The notes under the pieces are model-generated. The model saw nothing but the letters and a program-made list of their open reading frames with translations. It was not told the origin of the DNA and did not search any database. Positions 52,558 through 61,802 of a DNA stretch of 64,000 nt are shown piece by piece (position 1 is the first letter of the stretch; each line of letters opens with the position of its first letter). The translations under genes and the position numbers were made by a program. This DNA comes from Mucilaginibacter sp. Its GTDB lineage: Bacteria; Bacteroidota; Bacteroidia; Sphingobacteriales; Sphingobacteriaceae. The DNA is taken from the NCBI RefSeq assembly GCF_025359345.1, contig NZ_JANYGQ010000015.1, forward strand, positions 277,065 through 341,064. The letters run 5' to 3'.

Positions 52558-53394
52558 TCAGTCGGCTTTTAAGATTTGAATAAGGGTATTACTCCCGGTA
52601 GTTACCGCGTTAAAAAATAATTCAAGGTCCATTTTACTGAATTTGCCGCTGGTGTTTTTGATGATGGCATTTTTACCACGCATGCCATCCTCTTCATACA
52701 AAACCTGCATGCCGGTAGTATCATTGAAAACTCCGAATGTTATTTTTTCAGTAATTTCTTCTATCGGGTGGTTAACTACAATTTCACGGTCGTGAAGTAT
52801 CAATAATGTATCGATCAAACTGTCCAGGTCGCGCACCTGGTGAGTCGATATGATAATGCACCGGTCTTCAGTTAATAGAGATGCAATTAGTTTGCGAAAC
52901 TGAACCTTTGATGGAATATCAAGGCCATTCGTAGGCTCATCCATAACCAGCAGACTGGTGTTGGTTGCCAGGCCGAACGCTATCATTGCTTTTTTTTGTT
53001 GCCCGAAGGATTGTTTGTCCATCGCAGCAGTAGCATCAACATCAAGCGCTTTCAGGTACTGGTAAAAATCGGCATTACTGAATTTTGGGTAAAATGCGGC
53101 GGTACTTGCAGCAAACTGCTCGGGTGTTAACGATGGCACAAATACCTCTTCGGCTAAAAAGTATACCTCCTCCAAAACTGCAACCGGCCTGCCCGAAACG
53201 TTAATGCCATTAAAAGAACAACTGCCGGCTTGCGGATAAGCCAGCCCGATCATATTTTTTAAAAGCGTTGATTTACCCGCGCCGTTTTTACCAAGCAAAC
53301 CGTATATGTGGCCCCGGCGTAACGACAAATCCAAATCTTTAAACAACAACGATTTGCGGGTGTAACCAAAACTCAAATTTCTAATTTCTATCAT
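52558..53394 (-). CDS. ABC transporter ATP-binding protein (first gene of the operon)
   Basis: The start at 53394 gives MIEIRNLSFGYTRKSLLF; the longer frame to 53439 would run through the operator. The 278-residue ATPase has Walker [13 protein letters not shown] (about residues 37-48), signature SFGQQKKAMIAFGLATN (SFGQQ variant), Walker B LLVMDEPTNGLDIPS and H-loop IIISTHQVRDL. The YtrB-type variants are in the signature region. Its operon has an inverted-repeat operator at -20 to -35 of this start. Confidence 0.9.
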   Translation of the reverse strand: MIEIRNLSFGYTRKSLLFKDLDLSLRRGHIYGLLGKNGAGKSTLLKNMIGLAYPQAGSCSFNGINVSGRPVAVLEEVYFLAEEVFVPSLTPEQFAASTAAFYPKFSNADFYQYLKALDVDATAAMDKQSFGQQKKAMIAFGLATNTSLLVMDEPTNGLDIPSKVQFRKLIASLLTEDRCIIISTHQVRDLDSLIDTLLILHDREIVVNHPIEEITEKITFGVFNDTTGMQVLYEEDGMRGKNAIIKNTSGKFSKMDLELFFNAVTTGSNTLIQILKAD

Positions 53395-53401
53395 GTTCAA
53401 T

Positions 53402-53425
53402 AGTGTATTAGTATAATAGTACACT
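53402..53425 (-). promoter_or_regulatory. Operator palindrome AGTGTA-N12-TACACT
   Basis: Perfect half-sites AGTGTA (53402-53407) and TACACT (53420-53425). It overlaps the expected transcription start of the six-gene operon that encodes a YtrA-type GntR protein, so it is the probable site of autoregulation. Confidence 0.75.
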
Positions 53426-53426
53426 A

Positions 53427-53457
53427 CAAATGTAAGCACATTTTTATCAATTCAAAA
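53427..53457 (-). promoter_or_regulatory. Promoter of the six-gene ABC operon
   Basis: On the minus strand TTTTG (53457-53453), 18 nt spacer, TACATTTG (53434-53427): a full Bacteroidota -33/-7 pair. The downstream palindrome is where a repressor would block it. Confidence 0.7.
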
Positions 53458-53526
53458 TATTATACAATTTATTTTTTATGCTGATTTATTGGGATTAATT
53501 TTGAAATCGGTCTACAATATTGATGC

Positions 53527-54009
53527 ATGCAAGCTGCCTACTATAAAAGCCCTATCGGAATCCTGCGTATTACGGAGGAAGATGGCTTCATCACTTCCAT
53601 ATACGCGCTGGATGAAGAACACGAAGTGCCGCTACCCAAAACACCGCTGTTAAAAGAAGCCGCAAAGCAGCTTGACGAATATTTTGAAGGTATAAGAAAG
53701 GACTTTGATTTACCGCTTAAACAGCAAGGCTCCGGTTTTCAGCAGGGAGTGTGGAACGAATTGAGCCGTATAGGCTACGGTAAAACCATTAGCTATCTGC
53801 AACAGTCCAAATTTCTGAATAATCCGTTGGGGATAAGGGCCATCGCATCAGCCAACGGTAAAAATCATTTGCTGATAGTGGTCCCCTGCCACCGGGTGAT
53901 CGGCACCGATGGCAGCCTTACCGGCTTCGGCTGCGGTATCTGGCGTAAAAAATGGTTGCTGGAACACGAGCAACGGGTGATGGGGGTTGGACAAATGACG
54001 ATGTTTTAG
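53527..54009 (+). CDS. ogt: Methylated-DNA-protein-cysteine methyltransferase
   Basis: A 160-residue protein with the active-site motif IVVPCHRVIGTDGSLTGFGCG (about residues 118-138; Cys in PCHRV). The DNA-binding helix is at GFQQGVWNELSRIGYGKTISY (about 69-89), and the family-specific Asn lies in ASANGKNHL. It removes alkyl groups from O6-alkylguanine in one suicide step. It stands alone, divergent from the ABC operon. Confidence 0.95.
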   Translation: MQAAYYKSPIGILRITEEDGFITSIYALDEEHEVPLPKTPLLKEAAKQLDEYFEGIRKDFDLPLKQQGSGFQQGVWNELSRIGYGKTISYLQQSKFLNNPLGIRAIASANGKNHLLIVVPCHRVIGTDGSLTGFGCGIWRKKWLLEHEQRVMGVGQMTMF

Positions 54010-54020
54010 CCAAAAAAAGC

Positions 54021-54198
54021 GTCATTGCGAAGAACAGCCTGTCCCGAACTTGTTTCGGGAAAGCAACCTCTACACAGGACGATCATGAAACTTTTGGTTT
54101 ATGGAAACCTAAATGCGGCTGATAGGTCGCCTCAAAATTTGTGTTTCTTTGATGAGCGAGTGCAGTCCGTCAACTGGCGGATCGTTCCTCGCAATGAC
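54021..54198. repeat. MITE/REP-like element, copy 4 of 5
   Basis: Ends GTCATTGCGAAGAACAGCCT and the complement ending CTCGCAATGAC at the right. The internal part differs from the other copies and includes a CCCGAACTTGTTTCGGG hairpin. No coding capacity. Confidence 0.85.
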
Positions 54199-54211
54199 GT
54201 GGTGGGGAGAC

Positions 54212-54799
54212 TCAACTCTGCAGCAACTCGATAATCTCCTCCGTGCTTAACACATAATCGGCAGCGTTTAAGTTAATGGCCTCTTGGGGCATTTCGGGTA
54301 GTTCGGCATCTTCCGGATTTTGGGCAATGGTTAATGAGCCTGCATTACGCAATTTGAGCAAGCCGGCTGCTCCGTCCTGGTTGGCACCGGAGAGCAGGAT
54401 GGCCGTGCATTTATCTTTATAAATTTCAGCAGCACTTTCAAACGTGATGTCTATTGATGGCTTTGAGAACCATACGGCTTCTGATACGTCCAGCGCAAAG
54501 CTCCCGCCCTTTTCAATTAAAACATGGTAATTTGGCGGGGCTATGTAAATTGTTTTTTTGTCGACCTTATCTTTGTCGTTGATTTCTTTAACATGCATCC
54601 GGCTATGTTGTGCAAACAGTTTTTCCACCTCGCTTGCAAAGTTCCTTTTCCGGTGCATTACTATTATCACCGATTTATTTAAATCGCCGTCAAGAAACCT
54701 TACGATATTAAAAAGAAGTTTAAACGAGCCCGCAGAACCGCCCAACAGCAATATATCAGAGCTGTGCCAGCGGGTGGTTATGTTTTTGTCAAGAGCCAA
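54212..54799 (-). CDS. cheB: Chemotaxis-type protein-glutamate methylesterase CheB (no receiver domain)
   Basis: A 195-residue stand-alone CheB methylesterase domain: catalytic Ser in LLGGSAGSFK (about residues 18-27), His in VIIVMHRKRNF (about residue 46) and Asp in LSGANQDGAAGL (about residue 142). The N-terminal receiver domain of classical CheB is absent; it may be controlled by the hybrid kinase. It overlaps cheR by 11 nt and is the last gene of the three-gene operon. Confidence 0.92.
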   Translation of the reverse strand: MALDKNITTRWHSSDILLLGGSAGSFKLLFNIVRFLDGDLNKSVIIVMHRKRNFASEVEKLFAQHSRMHVKEINDKDKVDKKTIYIAPPNYHVLIEKGGSFALDVSEAVWFSKPSIDITFESAAEIYKDKCTAILLSGANQDGAAGLLKLRNAGSLTIAQNPEDAELPEMPQEAINLNAADYVLSTEEIIELLQS

Positions 54800-55619
54800 T
54801 TTTCTGGTAAATATTTTCCTTCTGATTTATTGCCTTAAACTTTTTCTTGAAAAACTCGCTTCGTATGGTTTCTTTACTGCCCAGGCACAAAAAACCGTGC
54901 GGCGCAAGGCTTTTGTAAAAAAGTTCAAGTATTTTTTCCTGCAGCTGTGTTTCAAAATAGATGAACACATTACGACAGCTTATCAACTGAAATTCATTAA
55001 AAATGGTATCGGATATTAGATTATGTACCGAAAACAGGGTGTTCGCCTTCAATTCGCTGTGAATGGTGGCGGCATCATATAAAATTGTAAAATGGTCAGT
55101 TAGTGTGCCCTTTAAACCGGCCATCTGGTAGTTTTCGGCGTAACTTTTAATTGCCCTGTAGCTGTAGATACCTTTGCGTGCTTCCTTCAAAACAACCGTA
55201 TTTATATCGGTTCCATAAATAAACGCTTTATCCTTTAGCCGTGACTGCTCCATCAAAATAGCGAGCGAATAAACCTCTTCGCCCGATGAACAGCCTGCCG
55301 ACCATATTTTTATATGCTGATAAGTTGAAAGATAGGGTATTACCTGGGTGTTAAGCGCTTTGTAAAAGGTTGGGTCACGAAACATCTCCGTAACGTTTAC
55401 CGTGATCTCTTCTAAAAAGTCCTGGAAAAAATCCGGATCGTTCACCAACACATGTTTCAGGTCATAAAACTCCAGCTTTTTTATCATCATTACCCGGGTA
55501 AGCCTTCGCTTTAACGATGCTTTGGAATAATCAGAAAAATCAAAGCCATGGACCTTTCTTACAAGGTCGATAATTTCTGTTACCTGCTCTGCACTTAATC
55601 CGGGTGTGGAAACATTCAT
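54789..55619 (-). CDS. cheR: CheR-type protein-glutamate methyltransferase
   Basis: A 276-residue methyltransferase. The N-terminal helical domain covers about residues 1-80 (KASLKRRLTRVM, then EEITVNVTEMFRDPTFY). The SAM-binding domain has SAGCSSGEEVYSLAILM (about 110-126) and GTDINTVVLKEARKG (about 136-150). The final YFETQLQEKILELFYKSLAPHGFLCLGSKETIR (about 225-258) is also conserved. It methylates Glu residues of a receptor or kinase. It starts 2 nt after the kinase gene. Confidence 0.94.
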   Translation of the reverse strand: MNVSTPGLSAEQVTEIIDLVRKVHGFDFSDYSKASLKRRLTRVMMIKKLEFYDLKHVLVNDPDFFQDFLEEITVNVTEMFRDPTFYKALNTQVIPYLSTYQHIKIWSAGCSSGEEVYSLAILMEQSRLKDKAFIYGTDINTVVLKEARKGIYSYRAIKSYAENYQMAGLKGTLTDHFTILYDAATIHSELKANTLFSVHNLISDTIFNEFQLISCRNVFIYFETQLQEKILELFYKSLAPHGFLCLGSKETIRSEFFKKKFKAINQKENIYQKIGS

Positions 55620-55621
55620 AC

Positions 55622-58600
55622 TTAATTACCTAACCAAAGCTGCATTAACGAAACTAACCTGTCCATATCCACCGGCTTCGTAATGTAATCATTAGCACCG
55701 GCCGCTATGCATTTTTCGCGGTCGTCCATCATTGCTTTTGCTGTTAAAGCTATTACGGGCAACTTTGCCCATTTGTTTTGCCTGCGGATATACCTTGTGG
55801 CCTCGTAACCGTCCATTACCGGCATCATAATATCCATAAGCACAATATCAATATCATTTGTAGCTTCCAGTTTATCAATGGCTTCCTGGCCATCACCAGC
55901 TACTTCAACAATCATGTCGTAACCCTGCAGGGCGCTGCTTAGCGCAAAAATATTGCGCATATCGTCGTCAACAATCAATACCTTCTTTCCTTTTATCACG
56001 TCCTTACCCTGTGTAATATTTTTTCCTTTCGGTAGATTAACAGAGTCGGCCACCTGGGTAGATACTTCGCGAACCTTGTTTAAAAACAAATTAACCTCGT
56101 CAATCAGCCTGTCGGCCGACTTATTGGTTTTCACCACCATTGCGTTGGCATACTGCATCAACCGGCTTACTGATGTTTTATCAAGCTCCATGGCGGTATT
56201 AATAATAACCGGTAGGGTCCTAAACCGTTCGATAGCTTTGATCTTATCTAAAAAATCGAGACCAGAGATATCAGGCAGGTTTAAATCAAGTATTACACAC
56301 TGGTAGTCCTTTTCGTGCAACATCCTGAAAGCCGACTCGCCATCAAAAGCCTGGTCGACAGATATTTCCTGCTCTTTCAGCATATCAACCAGCGCCTGGC
56401 TCTGGGTTCTGTTATCTTCAACAAGTAAAATCTGGGTAAACTTAACACCGCTTTGCAGCATTATATCGGCGAACAGTTTGTCGAGCGTATTGGTATCCAC
56501 AGGCTTTTTAAGAAAACTGATCGCGCCTTCGCGGCGAACCCGGTTGGCCGCAGCATCCCCCGCCGACATCATGTGAACAGGTATATGCAGCGTTTGCTCA
56601 TCCTGCTTCAGCTCTTTTAATATCTGCCAGCCATCCTTACCCGGCAGCATAATATCCAGTATAACAGCATCGGGCTGGTTTTCTTTTACAATTTCTACTG
56701 CATTGGTTCCTTCACTTACCATTATCGATTTATAGCCATGGTCGCGGGCATAGTCGTGTAATATGTCGGCAAAATTCTTATCATCCTCAACAATTACCAC
56801 CAGCGGATCGCGGTTAGCGCCGCCAGCAATATGTGCAGCCGGCCTTAAAATTTGCACTTCGGGCGAAAAGGATTCTACAGTTTGTACAAACGTTTCCTCT
56901 GGCTTTACAACCACGATGGCCGTTATAGGTATAGTTAATATAAATTCGCTACCAACACCAGGTTCGCTGGCCACGGTTATTTTGCCGCCAAGTAAAGTAA
57001 CCAGTTCCCGGCTTATTGATAAACCCAGGCCGGTGCCACCAAACTTGCGGCTGGTTGAACCGTCTGCCTGTTGAAAGGCCTCGAATATTATTTTCTGCTT
57101 ATCGGCCGGTATGCCGATACCTGTATCTTTTATTTTAAAGCTGATGGTTTTTTCTTCCTCGCCGGGTACAGCATTTACCGTTATCGAGCCACCTTCCAGT
57201 GTGAATTTAAACGCATTACTTAACAAGTTTTTCAATACCTGCTCAACCCTTACCTTATCGGTAAATATACTTTTCGGCAGGTTCTTGCTGGTTATTATGT
57301 CGTACTTTATCTTTTTGTTACGGGCAACTTCGGCAAACAGCATTTCCATGTCATGAAGCACATCGGCAACTTTTATGTTGTCGTTCTGCATTTCCAGTTT
57401 ACCCGATTCAATTTTTGATAAATCGAGAATATCATTTATCAGGGTCAACAAATCATTACCAGCATTAAATATAACGCTGGCATATTTAACCTGGTCTTCT
57501 GATAAGTTTGCCGGTTTGTTGTCCTTCAATATACGAGCAAGCACCAAAATACTATTCAAAGGTGTGCGCAATTCATGGCTCATATTCGCCAAAAACTCCG
57601 ATTTGTATTTACCCGTCGTTTCCAGTTCCAGCACTTTTCCGTTGATGGCTTTACGGGCCTCTTCTATGGCCTGGTTCTTTTCTTCCAGCAGGCTTGCTTT
57701 CTCCTCCAGTTCGGCATTTGTATTGCGCAGTTCTTCCTGTTGCACCCTCATTTCCTCTTCCGATGCCTGCAGCATTTCGGTTTTGCTCAGCAGTTCTTCG
57801 TTGGTAACGCGCATTTCCTCCTGCTGCGCTTCCAATTCCTCAGCCTGCTGCTGCACTTGTGAAAGCAACTCGTGCATTATTGTACGAGCCTGCGCGGTAT
57901 TTACCGCAATGCCAATATCGTCGGCTATTGCTAAAATGTAATCTTTAGCGTTGTTATCAAGTTCGTTATTAAATGCTATCTCGATGATGCCCTTCAACGT
58001 TTTATCAAAAAAGAAAGGTACTATAAAGCTCTCGATAATCTCCTGGTGAATTAATGACGAGCCCAGTTCAAGCTTTTCATTTAATTTGCCTTTCACTACT
58101 GCCGCCTGCTGGTCCTTGGCCACTTGGCCCAGCCAGCCTTCTGATATCTTTACCGTCCGCTTTAAAACGTCAGGGTTATTAAACGCGTACGATGCATACA
58201 ATTCAAGCGTTTGCACTTCCTCATTAAATAAATAAAGTGTGCCTGTTAACGCTTTGGTATAATTGCAGATTTCGGTTAGGATATTGCCTGCCAATTCGCG
58301 CTCGCCCTGCTGCCCCTGCATTCGTTCGTTAATAATACCGGTGCCGGTTAACAGCCAGTTTTGGCCTTTATTTTCGCCAAGCACCCTTTCAAGCTCAATG
58401 TTGGCAACTTTCACTTCGGCCTCAATTTTCTTTTGCCGCTCAAACGTGCCTTGTATATAAAAGAAAAGTACAATTATTATTACGAGGAAAACAATCGACC
58501 CAACAATTATGGTATCGATGGACCTTGAAGAGGCCTCCGCGGTGCTTGCCTTACGCATCGCCAGCAGCTTGTTTTCGGTCCCTTTCATATGGTCAATTAT

Positions 58601-59068
58601 CAAACGTATTTCGTCCATATTATGCTTGCCGTTTATAAGCATATTATTATTGACCATATAATCCAATCCCTGAACCTGCCTAACCTCTATGTTGGTTTTC
58701 AGGATATTCAACTGCACGTTGATTAAAGTATTCAACGAGTCTACCCTTCTAACCTGGATGTTGTTATCCTGTATTAATTCCCTAAGCTGCTCTATATCGT
58801 ATTTGATATTTGGGAGTGAAGCATTATAAGGGTCAAGAAATGCCGGTTTGTTAGTTGCAACGAAACCGCGCATACCGGTTTCAGCGTCAGTAAGCAATTG
58901 CAGCAGGCTGGTTGATGTATTGATTACCTTTTGAGTATGCTCAACTGAGCCGGAATCGCTTTCAAGTTTATTGATGCTTTTGTAGGATAATATCCCGACG
59001 AGCAATACCAAAAATACAGATATAGCAAAGCCGGCAAATACCTGCTGGCGGAAGGAAAACTTTAACAT
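55622..59068 (-). CDS. Hybrid histidine kinase with CHASE3, GAF and three receiver domains
   Basis: A 1,148-residue membrane sensor. TM1 at about 10-28, CHASE3 domain about 30-180, TM2 about 184-205, GAF about 255-395, coiled coil 400-480, HisKA with phospho-acceptor His498 (FLANMSHELRTPLN), HATPase about 600-718 (GTGLGLSISRELV). Three receiver domains follow with Asp805, Asp928 and Asp1079. The methylation enzymes cheR and cheB follow in the same operon, which suggests that the coiled-coil/GAF region or a partner protein is methylated. This fits the known class of Bacteroidota/cyanobacterial hybrid kinases encoded with CheR/CheB. No CheW or CheY output gene is adjacent. Confidence 0.95.
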   Translation of the reverse strand: MLKFSFRQQVFAGFAISVFLVLLVGILSYKSINKLESDSGSVEHTQKVINTSTSLLQLLTDAETGMRGFVATNKPAFLDPYNASLPNIKYDIEQLRELIQDNNIQVRRVDSLNTLINVQLNILKTNIEVRQVQGLDYMVNNNMLINGKHNMDEIRLIIDHMKGTENKLLAMRKASTAEASSRSIDTIIVGSIVFLVIIIVLFFYIQGTFERQKKIEAEVKVANIELERVLGENKGQNWLLTGTGIINERMQGQQGERELAGNILTEICNYTKALTGTLYLFNEEVQTLELYASYAFNNPDVLKRTVKISEGWLGQVAKDQQAAVVKGKLNEKLELGSSLIHQEIIESFIVPFFFDKTLKGIIEIAFNNELDNNAKDYILAIADDIGIAVNTAQARTIMHELLSQVQQQAEELEAQQEEMRVTNEELLSKTEMLQASEEEMRVQQEELRNTNAELEEKASLLEEKNQAIEEARKAINGKVLELETTGKYKSEFLANMSHELRTPLNSILVLARILKDNKPANLSEDQVKYASVIFNAGNDLLTLINDILDLSKIESGKLEMQNDNIKVADVLHDMEMLFAEVARNKKIKYDIITSKNLPKSIFTDKVRVEQVLKNLLSNAFKFTLEGGSITVNAVPGEEEKTISFKIKDTGIGIPADKQKIIFEAFQQADGSTSRKFGGTGLGLSISRELVTLLGGKITVASEPGVGSEFILTIPITAIVVVKPEETFVQTVESFSPEVQILRPAAHIAGGANRDPLVVIVEDDKNFADILHDYARDHGYKSIMVSEGTNAVEIVKENQPDAVILDIMLPGKDGWQILKELKQDEQTLHIPVHMMSAGDAAANRVRREGAISFLKKPVDTNTLDKLFADIMLQSGVKFTQILLVEDNRTQSQALVDMLKEQEISVDQAFDGESAFRMLHEKDYQCVILDLNLPDISGLDFLDKIKAIERFRTLPVIINTAMELDKTSVSRLMQYANAMVVKTNKSADRLIDEVNLFLNKVREVSTQVADSVNLPKGKNITQGKDVIKGKKVLIVDDDMRNIFALSSALQGYDMIVEVAGDGQEAIDKLEATNDIDIVLMDIMMPVMDGYEATRYIRRQNKWAKLPVIALTAKAMMDDREKCIAAGANDYITKPVDMDRLVSLMQLWLGN

Positions 59069-59161
59069 TCAGTGTTTTTTAAGTAGAATACAAATATGTT
59101 AAAAAAATTAATTCAAAACATACTTACATGTTGCTGGCAATTGTAAATGATAAATTACAAT

Positions 59162-59602
59162 CTACTGATTTTGTTTTACCTGTGTGTCAAAATTGTTTGT
59201 GAATGCCGGTTTACGACCAAAAAGAACGCCCGCCACGGCCAGTAACGGACCACCAAACAACGGGTACCAACCCCATTTAAACTTAATTTGCCTGGTTAAA
59301 AATGCGTCGATGGAACGGAAAGGTATGAAGCTAAAAGATGTGTGGATTTTAAACCACGCGCCAAGGCAAAACAAAGCAACCAGCCCAAGCGATATAAAGG
59401 CCGTAAGCTTTGTTATGTTAGGCTGATTAAATACCGTAGCTATTATGCCGACAACTGCTACCAGGAGCAACACAATACCATAGGGTTTGTTAGCACCAAA
59501 TGCATCGATATTAAACAGGTGAAAGGGGCGTAATATAGGGCAGTACAAAGCGGCTATAAGGATCACAAAGCCGGCAAAGGAGGTTAAAGCATTAATGCGC
59601 AT
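59162..59602 (-). CDS. Conserved membrane protein of unknown function
   Basis: A 146-residue protein with four membrane helices (about residues 7-25, 42-60, 68-86 and 113-130). GANKPYGIVLLLVAVVGII and FKWGWYPLFGGPLLAVAGVLFGRKP are the most conserved-looking parts. No motif identifies a function. It precedes no gene closely, so it is probably its own unit. Confidence 0.65.
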   Translation of the reverse strand: MRINALTSFAGFVILIAALYCPILRPFHLFNIDAFGANKPYGIVLLLVAVVGIIATVFNQPNITKLTAFISLGLVALFCLGAWFKIHTSFSFIPFRSIDAFLTRQIKFKWGWYPLFGGPLLAVAGVLFGRKPAFTNNFDTQVKQNQ

Positions 59603-59722
59603 AGTGTTTAAGTTTGTATAAAGAGACGAGACTAGGAATTAAGACAGGAAATGGATATTCAACTTGTAAACTATCCGATATTGCCCTTTTAATCTTGGTT
59701 CCTGGCTCTTGAATCTTGACTC

Positions 59723-60052
59723 TTATTTAGTAATTTCCATTTTATCGGCAAAGTGAGCACAGTAATCGCGCAGGTCCTCCACTATATTCGTCTCACCGGT
59801 TGCACGCAAAAAGCTGTCGCCCATAGTTTGCAGGGTTTCGTAAAAAAAACGTTTCATTTCATCAACAGGCATATCCTTCGTCCAAAGATCAATTCGCAGC
59901 GTGTTTTTGTAGCTCTGGTCCCACAAGGCCAGCATCATTGATTTTACAGGCAGCTTTTCCTTGTTTTGCGCATCTGTCGATTCCCACATAATATTTTCAG
60001 GAACGTTATTATCGTCGAGTTGTATAGTAAGCTTTATTTCAGCAGTCTTCAT
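59723..60052 (-). CDS. gldC: Gliding motility protein GldC
   Basis: A 109-residue protein that matches GldC: MKTAEIKLTIQLDDNNVPENI, AQNKEKLPVKSMMLALWD (about residues 28-45), RIDLWTKDMPVDEMKRFFYETLQTMGDSFLRAT (about 53-85) and a final YCAHFADKMEITK. GldC supports the gliding/T9SS machinery; its exact role is unclear. It is 6 nt downstream of the small membrane protein gene. Confidence 0.92.
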   Translation of the reverse strand: MKTAEIKLTIQLDDNNVPENIMWESTDAQNKEKLPVKSMMLALWDQSYKNTLRIDLWTKDMPVDEMKRFFYETLQTMGDSFLRATGETNIVEDLRDYCAHFADKMEITK

Positions 60053-60058
60053 GTACGT

Positions 60059-60325
60059 TTATTTAACAAGTAAAAATAATATAGCCGCCAAAGTTATAAA
60101 GCTTAACTCTACTATCCATAATTTTTTGGTTTCGGGAAAGAAATTACGGAACATTATATCCATAAATGACACTACAACTGCAAATAGTATAAAAATCCAC
60201 CCCACAGCGGTGGTCATGGTTTTAAAATGTGTCCCTGAAATTTGTACGCCATATATCCAGCTGTAAACGGCAACAAACAATAAAAATGCGGTGGCAAAGT
60301 TTAGTGGAGTAATCCTTAGTTTCAT
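60059..60325 (-). CDS. Small membrane protein upstream of gldC
   Basis: An 88-residue protein with three hydrophobic helices (about residues 10-30, 36-55 and 68-86). The repeat-like FILFAVVVSFMDIMFRNFFP segment separates helices 2 and 3. No family recognised, but 6 nt from gldC suggests co-expression. Confidence 0.65.
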   Translation of the reverse strand: MKLRITPLNFATAFLLFVAVYSWIYGVQISGTHFKTMTTAVGWIFILFAVVVSFMDIMFRNFFPETKKLWIVELSFITLAAILFLLVK

Positions 60326-60351
60326 TTATGTGGTGATACTTTAAGCTGGTT

Positions 60352-60425
60352 GTCATGCTGAGGCTCTCGAAGCATTGGCGGGCAAAGGCCTTTACGCGAA
60401 CCCTTCGAGTGCCTCAGGGTGATAC
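60352..60425. repeat. REP-like element, related fifth copy
   Basis: GTCATGCTGAGGCTCTCGAAG at the left and CTTCGAGTGCCTCAGGGTGATA at the right form a hairpin-like inverted repeat of a type common in Bacteroidota genomes. It overlaps no gene. Confidence 0.75.
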
Positions 60426-60436
60426 CCCTCTCTTTT

Positions 60437-61783
60437 TTAACGTTTCTTTCTATATGATTTTGGCGATTTGGTCCGCTTCGCAGCCGGCTTACCAGTTGTT
60501 TTCGCTTTGGCAGCATCAAACTTCTTGCGCTGATTCAAAGTTTTCTTTTCATGGAAGGCACCTTTAAATTCGGGGTCGTCCTTACGCTTTTGCATATCCA
60601 CTTCCTTGGCCTGTTCCTGGCGCTCTTCGTAAGGGGTTTCCTCTACAAATACGTCTGCAGGTATGTCAGTCACCGGGATGGTTTGCTTAATCAGTTTTTC
60701 AATCTTCCTGATGTAATACTCTTCGGCAGGCCCACAGAATGTAATGGCCTCGCCCGATTGATAAGCCCTGCCTGTGCGGCCTATACGGTGCACATAATCC
60801 TCAATCACCACCGGCACGTCAAAGTTTATCACGTGGCTCACATCGCTAACATCAATCCCGCGCGAGGCCACATCAGTTGCAACCAATATCTTCACTTCAT
60901 CCGCCTTAAATGCATTGATGGCATTGATACGCGTATTCTGTCCTTTGTTGGCATGTAAAACCTTTACCTCTTTTTCGCCGAATTTGCGCAACAAAAACTT
61001 GTAAACGTCTTCGGCCGCGATACGGGTTTTGCAGAAGATGATAAGTTTTTTAATATCGTCCTCAACATCGAGCAGCTTCTTAAGCAGGTTTATCTTGGTC
61101 CTAACATTGGGTACAAAATACAAATGCTGGTTTACTGTTTGCGCTGGTGTAGCCTGTGGTGTTACTTCTATTATCGTCGGAAACTCCAGGAAGTTGTTAG
61201 AGAGCTCGTGAATTTTATCAGACATGGTCGCTGAAAAAAGCAAATTCTGCCTTTTAACCGGTACTACTTCCAAAATGCGGTTTATTTGCGGCATAAAGCC
61301 CATGTCCATCATTTTGTCTGCTTCATCCAGCACCAACACCTGCAACGTTTTGGTCACAATGTGGCCAGCCAGGTAAATATCCATAAAGCGGCCCGGCGTA
61401 GCCACTATAATATCAACGCCCTTGTTTATCTGTTCAATTTGTGTTTTTGGGCCAAGGCCACCATATAAAACTACCACCCGCAAATCGGTATTGGCGGCAA
61501 AAGCTTTCACATTTTCCTCAATCTGCATGGCCAGCTCGCGCGTTGGCGAAATAATAAGTGCGCGTGCATTTTCGCCCTGCGCATACTTAAGCTTCATGAG
61601 TATGGGTAACACATAGGCCGCGGTTTTTCCCGTACCTGTTTGCGCTATCCCCATAACATCCTGCCCGTTTAATATCGGCGGAATAGCTTTTTGCTGGATA
61701 GGCGTTGCCTCCGTATAACCGGCATCGGCAATGGCATTTAAAATCTGCCGGTTAAATTTAAATTCTTCGAAGAGTACGCCCAT
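60437..61783 (-). CDS. DEAD-box ATP-dependent RNA helicase (RhlE/CshA type)
   Basis: A 448-residue helicase with Q motif FKFNRQIL...GYTEATPIQQKAIP, motif I AQTGTGKTA (about residues 47-55), PTRELA, DEAD in VLDEADKMMDMGF (about 151-163), SAT in LFSATMSD, and motifs V/VI ASRGID and HRIGRTGRA. The C-terminal tail (about 390-448) is rich in Lys and Arg, typical of RhlE-like RNA-remodelling helicases. A TACCTTTG box is 4 nt before ATG, so the transcript may be leaderless. Confidence 0.95.
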   Translation of the reverse strand: MGVLFEEFKFNRQILNAIADAGYTEATPIQQKAIPPILNGQDVMGIAQTGTGKTAAYVLPILMKLKYAQGENARALIISPTRELAMQIEENVKAFAANTDLRVVVLYGGLGPKTQIEQINKGVDIIVATPGRFMDIYLAGHIVTKTLQVLVLDEADKMMDMGFMPQINRILEVVPVKRQNLLFSATMSDKIHELSNNFLEFPTIIEVTPQATPAQTVNQHLYFVPNVRTKINLLKKLLDVEDDIKKLIIFCKTRIAAEDVYKFLLRKFGEKEVKVLHANKGQNTRINAINAFKADEVKILVATDVASRGIDVSDVSHVINFDVPVVIEDYVHRIGRTGRAYQSGEAITFCGPAEEYYIRKIEKLIKQTIPVTDIPADVFVEETPYEERQEQAKEVDMQKRKDDPEFKGAFHEKKTLNQRKKFDAAKAKTTGKPAAKRTKSPKSYRKKR

Positions 61784-61787
61784 GGGG

Positions 61788-61795
61788 CAAAGGTA
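61788..61795 (-). promoter_or_regulatory. Putative -7 promoter element of the DEAD-box helicase gene
   Basis: The minus strand reads TACCTTTG, an exact TAnnTTTG, 4 nt before the ATG. Confidence 0.5.
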
Positions 61796-61802
61796 AGCTT
61801 TT

